A model generated the notes under the pieces. That model did not search any database. It was not told the DNA's origin and was given only the letters and a program-made list of their open reading frames with translations. 64,000 bases of DNA from Streptacidiphilus sp041262525 (lineage in GTDB: Bacteria; Actinomycetota; Actinomycetes; Streptomycetales; Streptomycetaceae), in assembly GCF_041262525.1 (NCBI RefSeq), contig NZ_JBGCCK010000023.1, forward strand, positions 56,735 through 120,734. The letters are read 5' to 3'. Every line of letters begins with the position of its first letter. Within the stretch, counting starts at the first letter, position 1. This document shows, piece after piece, positions 59,063 to 64,000 of this stretch. The position numbers and the translations under genes are program-made.

Positions 59063-60368
59063 AGATGGCCGTCTTCTGCCGCTGGATGCTGTTGCAGAGT
59101 CCGTCGACGTCCTTGGGGTTGTTCAGGAAGGTCTGCAGCGCCTGGATCATCACGGTGGAGACGAAGTCCGGGCGGCTGTCGCGGTCCATGAACTGGGAGA
59201 TGCTCTTCGCCGTCGAGACCAGCTTGGCCCCGGACTGCTGGAGCGCTGAGTAACCGCTGGTGTCCACGGCCGAGTTGACGCCGAGCAGAGTGGGGTCGGC
59301 GGAGAGGTAGTCGTTCTCGGCCTTGGGCGTGCCGAGGAAGGTGAGCAGCTTCTTGGCCGAGGCCGGGTTCTTCGCCTTGTGCGAGAGCAGGAAGCCGTCG
59401 ATGGGCGCCTCGACGGCGTCCTGGCCGATGGCCGGGTCGATCTCGGGGTACGCGAAGAAGTCGAGGTCGGCGACGTCGGTGCCGAACTGCTGGCCCAGGA
59501 ACATGCCGAGGGTCATCATGCCGGTCTTCTTCTGCTGCAGTGCCTGCGCGGACTCCTGCCAGGTCAGGCCGAGGGCGCCGGGCTGGTAGTAGGGCAGCAG
59601 CTCGCGCCAGGTGTCGAAGACCTTCTTGACCTTGGGGTCGGTCCAGTCCTCGTGACCTGCCATCAGCGACTTGTGGAAGTCGTAGCCGTTGGTGCGCATG
59701 TTGATGTAGTCGAAGGTCCCCATGGCCGGCCAGCCGTCCTTGTCCGAGAAGGAGATGGGGACCAGGCCGTCCTTCTGCATCTGCTTGGCGAGCGCGATGT
59801 ACTGGTCGAAGGTCTTGGGGATCTGGTAGCCGTGCTGCGCGAAGACGCTCTTCCGATAGAAGACGGCCCACGGGTAGTAGTAGTACGGGACGAAGTACTG
59901 CTTGCCGTCCAGGCCCGTGGACTGCGCCTTGATGGCGTCGGAGAAGCCGGTGAAGCCCGACCAGACGTCGCTGATGTCCGAGAGCAGGCCCTTCTGGGCG
60001 AAGTACTGCATCCGGTAGCCGGCGAACCAGCCGAACACGTCGTCCGGGTTGCCCTGCAGGTAGCGGTTGATGTTCTGCTGGAACGAGTTGTGGTCGACGG
60101 TGTTCGTCTTGACCGAGTAGCCGCTGTTGCTGGTCTGGAAGTCGCTGATCGCCTTGGCGACGCCCTGCTTCGGGACCGGGTCGGACCAGTTGGACCCGAA
60201 GCTGACCGTCTTGTTCCCGGATCCGCCGGGTCCGGACGGGCCGCTGCTGCAGGCGGAGAGGATGGCAGGGAGGCTGACCGCTCCCGCGCCGATGGCGGCC
60301 GCGCGGAGGACGGAGCGTCTGCTGGGGTTCGTCGAACTGGTGGTACCAGGTGTTCCGGGCGTTGCCAT
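59046..60368 (-). CDS. Tat-exported sugar-binding lipoprotein of ABC importer
   Basis: This 440-aa protein starts at ATG 60368 after GGGAGGGG. The twin-arginine signal SRRSVLRAAAIGAGAVSLPAILSAC has the RR at 17-18 and lipidation Cys 40. The mature domain has TNTVDHNSFQQNINRYLQGNPDDVFGWFAGYRMQ, YYYYPWAVFYRKSVFAQHGYQIPKTFDQYIALAKQMQKDG, and APIDGFLLSHKAKNPASAKKLLTFLG, all of the family 1 sugar-binding fold. It delivers an oligosaccharide or sugar to the MalFG-like permease. It is the first gene of the operon and is preceded by a promoter and palindrome. Confidence 0.93.
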   Translation of the reverse strand: MATPGTPGTTSSTNPSRRSVLRAAAIGAGAVSLPAILSACSSGPSGPGGSGNKTVSFGSNWSDPVPKQGVAKAISDFQTSNSGYSVKTNTVDHNSFQQNINRYLQGNPDDVFGWFAGYRMQYFAQKGLLSDISDVWSGFTGFSDAIKAQSTGLDGKQYFVPYYYYPWAVFYRKSVFAQHGYQIPKTFDQYIALAKQMQKDGLVPISFSDKDGWPAMGTFDYINMRTNGYDFHKSLMAGHEDWTDPKVKKVFDTWRELLPYYQPGALGLTWQESAQALQQKKTGMMTLGMFLGQQFGTDVADLDFFAYPEIDPAIGQDAVEAPIDGFLLSHKAKNPASAKKLLTFLGTPKAENDYLSADPTLLGVNSAVDTSGYSALQQSGAKLVSTAKSISQFMDRDSRPDFVSTVMIQALQTFLNNPKDVDGLCNSIQRQKTAIYATEG

Positions 60369-60681
60369 GTCCCCTCCCGTGGGGTGCAAACCGTGGAGTG
60401 CAGGGGGTGTGCAGTGGCGTGCAATGGACACACAAACGAACGTGAGCGTTCAGATACCACCAAGGGGGTGACGGTCTGTCAAGGTCCCCGACAGCACAAA
60501 CTTGCAGCCCAGCACGGGGACTGTGAGCGCCGGCCGATGTGACACGCACATGTGCGCGAGAAACCGCTTATGAGCGGGCTCTTGCGAGCATGTTGAAGAA
60601 TGTTGATTCACGCGGGGTTCGGGTAACGATTTGAACTCACGCCCGCCATACGCCCGCCGCGCGCTTGGCTCAGCGCATGCC
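60369..60681. other. intergenic region upstream of the importer operon
   Basis: About 310 bp. It holds the importer promoter and operator (annotated separately), Cys-poor shadow ORFs and AT-richer sequence near 60540-60620. A T-arm-like stretch near 60612-60640 does not fold as a tRNA. No gene was called. Confidence 0.5.
60438..60482 (-). promoter_or_regulatory. promoter and operator of the sugar importer
   Basis: On the minus strand TTGACA (60482-60477) and GTATCT (60457-60452) form a promoter with a 19-bp spacer. The palindrome GAACG-TGAG-CGTTC (60438-60451) lies directly after the -10, at the transcription start. It suits a repressor such as a LacI, GntR or DeoR protein. Confidence 0.6.
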
Positions 60682-61305
60682 TCAGCGCCGTCGGAAGCGC
60701 TCCTCGAGACCGTGCAGCAGCGCCTCCAGACCGAGCTCGAACGCGCCTTCGTCCACCGCACGCTGACGGTCCGCCAGCAGATGGGCCTGGCCCAGGTGCG
60801 GGTACTGCTCGGCATAGAGGCCCTCGTCGTCGACGAAACCGCCCGCGAAGGAGCCGAGCGCGGAGCCGAACACCAGATAGCGCATCAGCGCGCCGATCCG
60901 GGTCGCCTCGGCGCGCGGCCAGCCCGCGTCGACCAGGGCGCCGAACACGGCGTCGGCGAGCCGCAGCGCGTGGGGGCGGCGGCCGGGGCCGTGGGCGAGG
61001 ACCGGCACGAGGTTGGGATGCGCGGCGAGGACGTCGCGGTAGGAGCGGGCCCAGCCCCGCAGCGCGTCGGGCCACGGGTCCCGGCCGAGCATGTCGAGCC
61101 GCACCTCCCCCACGACCGTGTCCACGACGGCGTCGAGGAGCGCGTCCTTGGTCGGGAAGTGGTTGTAGAGCGAGGGGCCGCTCACGCCGAGCTCGGCGGC
61201 GAGCTTGCGGGTGGAGAGTGCCTCCAGGCCCTCGCCGTCGACGAGCCGCAGCGCGGTGGCGACGATGCGCTCACGGCTGAGCAGCGGGTTGCGCGGCCTG
61301 GCCAT
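60682..61305 (-). CDS. TetR/AcrR family regulator
   Basis: This 207-aa protein starts at ATG 61305 (GGGAG upstream). The TetR DNA-binding domain reads LLSRERIVATALRLVDGEGLEALSTRKLAAELGVSGPSLYNHFPTKDALLDAVVDTV. The C-terminal helical domain (DPWPDALRGWARSYRDVLAAHPNLVPVL, RYLVFGSALGSFAGGFVDD) resembles the TetR_C type in which a ligand pocket lies between helices. It is divergent from the acyl-CoA dehydrogenase gene and is the likely repressor of that gene and the thiolase. Confidence 0.92.
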   Translation of the reverse strand: MARPRNPLLSRERIVATALRLVDGEGLEALSTRKLAAELGVSGPSLYNHFPTKDALLDAVVDTVVGEVRLDMLGRDPWPDALRGWARSYRDVLAAHPNLVPVLAHGPGRRPHALRLADAVFGALVDAGWPRAEATRIGALMRYLVFGSALGSFAGGFVDDEGLYAEQYPHLGQAHLLADRQRAVDEGAFELGLEALLHGLEERFRRR

Positions 61306-61355
61306 CGGGCTCCCGCCCTCTCTGTTCTCGTCCGATCTCGGAGCTGCTCGCACGC

Positions 61356-61369
61356 GTGTCCGGGGACAC
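61356..61369. promoter_or_regulatory. palindrome upstream of tetR gene
   Basis: GTGTCCGGGGACAC has perfect 6-bp arms GTGTCC and GGACAC around GG, in the tetR/acyl-CoA dehydrogenase divergent region. It is a candidate operator. Confidence 0.4.
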
Positions 61370-61413
61370 ACTTCCCTAAGCGTGCCGCATGGAGTTAGAG
61401 TCCAAAAACTTGC

Positions 61414-61433
61414 ACTGCTAGTTTAACGGCAGT
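61414..61433. promoter_or_regulatory. inverted repeat in divergent promoter region
   Basis: ACTGC and GCAGT flank TAGTTTAACG (20 bp in total), 25 bp before the acyl-CoA dehydrogenase start. The interior is AT-rich, as in many TetR operators. Confidence 0.45.
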
Positions 61434-61458
61434 AACCGCATAACCGCAGGGGAATGAC

Positions 61459-62631
61459 GTGAACCTGGAGCTCAGCGAGGAGCAGGCCGCCGTCCGCGAG
61501 CTGGCCGCCGATTTCGTGAACCGCGAGATCGTCCCGCACGCCGCTGCCTGGGACCGCGCCGAGGAGGTCGACCGCGGCATCGTGAAGCAGCTGGGGGCGC
61601 TCGGCTTCCTCGGTCTGACCATCCCCGAGGAGTACGGCGGCTCCGGCGGTGACCACCTGGCGTACGTGCTGGTCACCGAGGAGCTGGGACGCGGCGACTC
61701 GTCCGTGCGCGGGCTGCTCTCGGTCTCGCTGGGACTGGTCGCCAAATCGGTCAACCATTGGGGCACCGAGGAGCAGAAGCAGCAGTGGCTGCCACGGCTC
61801 TGCTCCGGCGAGGCCCTCGGCTGCTTCGCGCTGACCGAGCCGGGCACGGGATCCGACGCCGGCAACCTCAGCACCCGGGCCGTGCCCGACCCCGAGGGCG
61901 GCGGCTGGGTGATCAACGGCTCGAAGATGTTCATCACCAACGGCACCTGGGCCGAGGTCGCGCTCGTCTTCGCCCGCACCGGCAACCCGGCCGACCCCGC
62001 GCAGGCGGGCCACAAGGGCGTCAGCGCCTTCCTCGTCCCCACCGACTCCCCCGGCCTGACCCGGACCACCGTCCACGGCAAGCTCGGCCTGCGCGGCCAG
62101 CCGACGGCGGAGCTGGCCTTCGAGGACGTCCGAGTGCCGGCCGAGGCCATGCTCGGCCCCGAGGGCAAGGGCTTCAGCGTGGCCATGTCCGCGCTCGCCA
62201 AGGGCCGCATGTCCGTCGCGGCGGGCTGCGTCGGCATCATCCAGGCCTCCCTCGATGCGGCCGTCGCCTACGCGACGCAGCGAGAGCAGTTCGCCAAGCC
62301 GATCGCCGCGCACCAGCTGGTGCAGGAGATGCTGGCCGACATCAAGGTCGAGCTCGACGCCGCCCGACTGCTGGTGTGGCGGGTCGCCGACCTGATCGAC
62401 CGCGGGCTGCCGTTCCAGACGGAGTCCTCGGTCGCCAAGCTCTACGCCTCGGAGGCGGCGGTCAAGGCCGCGAACACCGCACTGCAGGTCTTCGGCGGCT
62501 ACGGCTTCATCGACGAATACCCGGTGGGCAGGTACGTCCGCGACGCACGGGTGATGACCCTCTACGAGGGCACCAGCCAGATCCAGAAGCTGCTCATCGG
62601 CCGCGCCCTGACCGGCGTCAACGCCTTCTGA
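61459..62631 (+). CDS. acyl-CoA dehydrogenase
   Basis: This 390-aa protein starts at GTG 61459 after CAGGGG. The family is shown by LGFLGLTIPEEYGGSGG, ALTEPGTGSDAGNLSTRAV, WVINGSKMFITNGTWAEVALVFART, and KPIAAHQLVQEMLADIKVELDAARLLVWRVADLIDRG. The catalytic Glu is in MTLYEGTSQIQKLLIGRAL and FGGYGFIDEYPVGRYVRDARV is typical of the short-chain/butyryl group. It removes two hydrogens from an acyl-CoA using FAD. It starts an operon with the thiolase 81 bp downstream. Confidence 0.93.
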   Translation: MNLELSEEQAAVRELAADFVNREIVPHAAAWDRAEEVDRGIVKQLGALGFLGLTIPEEYGGSGGDHLAYVLVTEELGRGDSSVRGLLSVSLGLVAKSVNHWGTEEQKQQWLPRLCSGEALGCFALTEPGTGSDAGNLSTRAVPDPEGGGWVINGSKMFITNGTWAEVALVFARTGNPADPAQAGHKGVSAFLVPTDSPGLTRTTVHGKLGLRGQPTAELAFEDVRVPAEAMLGPEGKGFSVAMSALAKGRMSVAAGCVGIIQASLDAAVAYATQREQFAKPIAAHQLVQEMLADIKVELDAARLLVWRVADLIDRGLPFQTESSVAKLYASEAAVKAANTALQVFGGYGFIDEYPVGRYVRDARVMTLYEGTSQIQKLLIGRALTGVNAF

Positions 62632-62712
62632 CCCACCTTCACGCCCCACCACCCTCACGATCCGCCCTCACGCCCCTGCCCTCACACCTGCTCTCCCCTC
62701 AGGAGCCCGACG

Positions 62713-63900
62713 ATGCGCCCCGTGTACTTCGCCGCCGCCAGGCGGACCCCGATCGGCCGCCTGCGCGGCGCGCTTTCGAGCGTCCGCCCCGACGACCTGG
62801 CCGCCACGGCGGTCCGGGCCGTGCTGGACGCGTTGCCCGCGCTCGACCCCGCCCGGATCGACGACGTCTACTGGGGCGCGGCCAACCAGGCGGGCGAGGA
62901 CAACCGCAATGTCGCCCGGATGGCCGTGCTGCTGGCCGGCCTGCCGGACACCGTCCCCGGCGCGACGCTGAACCGGCTCTGCGCATCGGGCCTGGAGGCG
63001 GTGACCACGGCCGCGCGGGCGATCGCCTCCGGCGAGGCGGACATCGTGCTCGCCGGCGGCTCCGAGTCGATGAGCCGGGCCCCCTTCGTGCTGCCGCGCC
63101 CGGACCAGGCGCTGCCGCACCAGCAGGAGATCTTCGACACCAAGCTCGGCTGGCGGCTGGTCAACCCGCGGATGAAGGAGCTGCACGGGCTGCTGCCGAT
63201 GGGCGAGACCGCCGAGGAGGTCGCGTCCCGGTACGGCGTCAGCAGGGAGGATCAGGACGCCTTCGCGCTGCGCTCGCACCTGGCCGCCGCGGCGGCGCGC
63301 AAGGACGGGCACTTCGACGCCGAGATCGTGCCGGTCGTGCTGGCGGACGGGTCGGTGGTGAGCCAGGACGAGTCGATCCGGGCGGACACCAGCCTGGAGA
63401 AGCTGGCCTCCCTCAAGCCGGTGTTCCGGGCCGGCGGAACGGTCACGGCGGGCAACGCCTCGCCGATGAACGACGGCGCGGCCGGACTGCTGCTGTGCAG
63501 CGAGGAAGCGCTGGCGGAGCTCGGCGTCGAGCCGCTGGGCCGATGGGTCGGCGGCGCGAGCGCCGGCGTGCACCCGGACGTCATGGGCATCGGCCCTGTA
63601 CCGGCCGTACGGCGGGTGCTGGAGCGCAACCGGCGGACACTGGACTCGGTCGGGACCGCGGAGTTCAACGAGGCCTTCGCGGCGCAGGCACTGGCGTGCG
63701 TGCGCGAGCTGGGCATCGACCCGGAGCTGGTCAACCCGCAGGGCGGCGCGATCGCCATCGGCCACCCGCTGGGCGCCTCGGGCGCGCGGATCCTGACCAC
63801 CCTGCTGCACCGCATGGCCCGCACCGACGCCCACCGCGGCCTGGCCACCATGTGCGTCGGCGTCGGCCAGGGCACGGCCGTCCTCGTCGATCGGGACTAG
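62713..63900 (+). CDS. acetyl-CoA/3-oxoadipyl-CoA acyltransferase (thiolase)
   Basis: This 395-aa protein starts at ATG 62713. Thiolase active-site motifs are NRLCASGLEAV (nucleophilic Cys), GGSESMSRAPFV, GNASPMNDGAAGLLL, EFNEAFAAQALA (the His is replaced in this segment by the usual NEAFA), NPQGGAIAIGHPLGASGARI (His) and a final TMCVGVGQGTAVLV with the second Cys. RPDDLAATAVRAVLDALPALDP and the MRPVYFAAARRTPIGR start resemble PcaF-type 3-oxoadipyl-CoA thiolases, which cleave beta-ketoadipyl-CoA, although general beta-oxidation thiolases look similar. The stop codon TAG abuts an IS element boundary. Confidence 0.9.
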   Translation: MRPVYFAAARRTPIGRLRGALSSVRPDDLAATAVRAVLDALPALDPARIDDVYWGAANQAGEDNRNVARMAVLLAGLPDTVPGATLNRLCASGLEAVTTAARAIASGEADIVLAGGSESMSRAPFVLPRPDQALPHQQEIFDTKLGWRLVNPRMKELHGLLPMGETAEEVASRYGVSREDQDAFALRSHLAAAAARKDGHFDAEIVPVVLADGSVVSQDESIRADTSLEKLASLKPVFRAGGTVTAGNASPMNDGAAGLLLCSEEALAELGVEPLGRWVGGASAGVHPDVMGIGPVPAVRRVLERNRRTLDSVGTAEFNEAFAAQALACVRELGIDPELVNPQGGAIAIGHPLGASGARILTTLLHRMARTDAHRGLATMCVGVGQGTAVLVDRD

Positions 63901-64000
63901 TGCTTTGACTAGTAGTTTGTCGCGGCTTAAGTTCGCTGTACTGGGTAGAGGTGGCGTAGTTTCACGCGTGCGTCGTCGGTGGTGAAGTGCCAGTCGACTT
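63898..64000. mobile_element. right part of window: end of an IS630-like element
   Basis: The element end probably begins at the TA of the thiolase TAG stop (63898-63899), because IS630 elements insert at TA. GACTAGT repeats at 63895 and 63907. The sequence from 63900 on is a likely terminal region before the transposase stop. The other end is outside the window. Confidence 0.5.
63927..64000 (-). CDS. IS630-family transposase, C-terminal end (partial)
   Basis: Only 23 codons are visible before the window edge: VDWHFTTDDARVKLRHLYPV, then QRT and a TAA stop. The W-x-F-T-T-x-D-A-R-x-K-L-x-x-L-Y-P ending is the typical C-terminus of IS630-type DDE transposases. The rest lies beyond 64000. TAA is unusual as a stop in this window and the codon use is less GC-rich, both in keeping with a mobile element. 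Confidence 0.75.
   Translation of the reverse strand, partial: VDWHFTTDDARVKLRHLYPVQRT

Noticed and set aside
60612..60640. tRNA T-arm-like sequence (GAGTTCAAATC on the minus strand)
   Set aside because: The surrounding bases do not form the acceptor, D and anticodon arms of a tRNA, and no CCA or conserved GG-positions follow. A stray match is more likely.
1..64000. CRISPR arrays, rRNA genes or prophage
   Set aside because: No regularly spaced repeats, ribosomal RNA sequence or phage structural or integrase genes were found by reading; the only mobile DNA is the IS630-like end.

Overview
This 64 kb window is very GC-rich, dense chromosomal DNA with GTG/TTG starts, ATGA and TGATG gene overlaps and G-rich Shine-Dalgarno sequences. 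The gene families point to an actinomycete of the Streptomycetales (Streptomyces, Kitasatospora or Streptacidiphilus type): a DUF574-type SAM methyltransferase, PAS/SpoIIE-type PP2C phosphatases, DUF1876, DUF6295, an otrA-like ribosomal protection GTPase, bacterial nitric oxide synthase, and a sugar ABC importer without its own ATPase. No rRNA, tRNA, prophage or CRISPR array was seen. The only mobile DNA recognised is the tail of an IS630-type transposase at the right edge.

Region by region. 1-11.0 kb: a leftward catabolic gene set (acyl-CoA dehydrogenase, ThDP enzyme, Glu/Leu-type dehydrogenase, ADP-forming acyl-CoA ligase, DECR-like SDR, dienelactone hydrolase, two small proteins), then a TetR repressor and a rightward amino-acid permease. 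Three copies of one 18-bp operator lie in the two promoter regions. 11.2-16.6 kb: an otrA/TetM-like GTPase with an overlapping upstream ORF, a cupin, a PAS-PP2C phosphatase, a lone OLD-type TOPRIM protein and a methyltransferase. 16.7-21.1 kb: a GT39-type membrane glycosyltransferase and three uncharacterised proteins. 21.3-31.6 kb: an unusual protein joining an exported CocE-type hydrolase to an ABC ATPase, with its permease; peroxiredoxin; BrkB-type membrane protein; SRPBCC/ArsR pair; a sigma factor carrying a zinc-finger anti-sigma-like segment, a membrane anchor and a Ser/Thr/Pro stalk; a membrane PP2C; and a PIG-L deacetylase.

31.6-46.8 kb: a GH3 lipoprotein, an FAD monooxygenase behind a large palindrome, an SGNH hydrolase, an EF-G paralogue preceded by small ORFs, a TrmB-like regulator, DUF1876, DUF3048, a NarL-type two-component system divergent from a three-gene ABC-2 exporter, a phosphoribosyltransferase and a small DUF1330 protein. 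46.8-51.7 kb: an MsbA-type exporter behind a perfect 27-bp palindrome, a beta-lactamase-fold serine hydrolase and a Na+/H+ antiporter. 51.8-60.4 kb: an amino-sugar/tagatose-type pathway (SIS isomerase, PfkB kinase with an insertion holding a parS-like palindrome, class II aldolase, convergent DeoR repressor), nitric oxide synthase and a sugar ABC importer. 60.7-64 kb: a TetR repressor divergent from an acyl-CoA dehydrogenase and thiolase, with an IS630 element abutting the thiolase stop.

The candidates judged most unusual are the hydrolase-TM-ABC fusion, the sigma/zinc-finger/stalk fusion, the small-ORF control of two translational GTPases within 25 kb, and the parS-like palindrome inside a kinase gene. 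All functions are inferred from sequence motifs read by eye; no database search was run.
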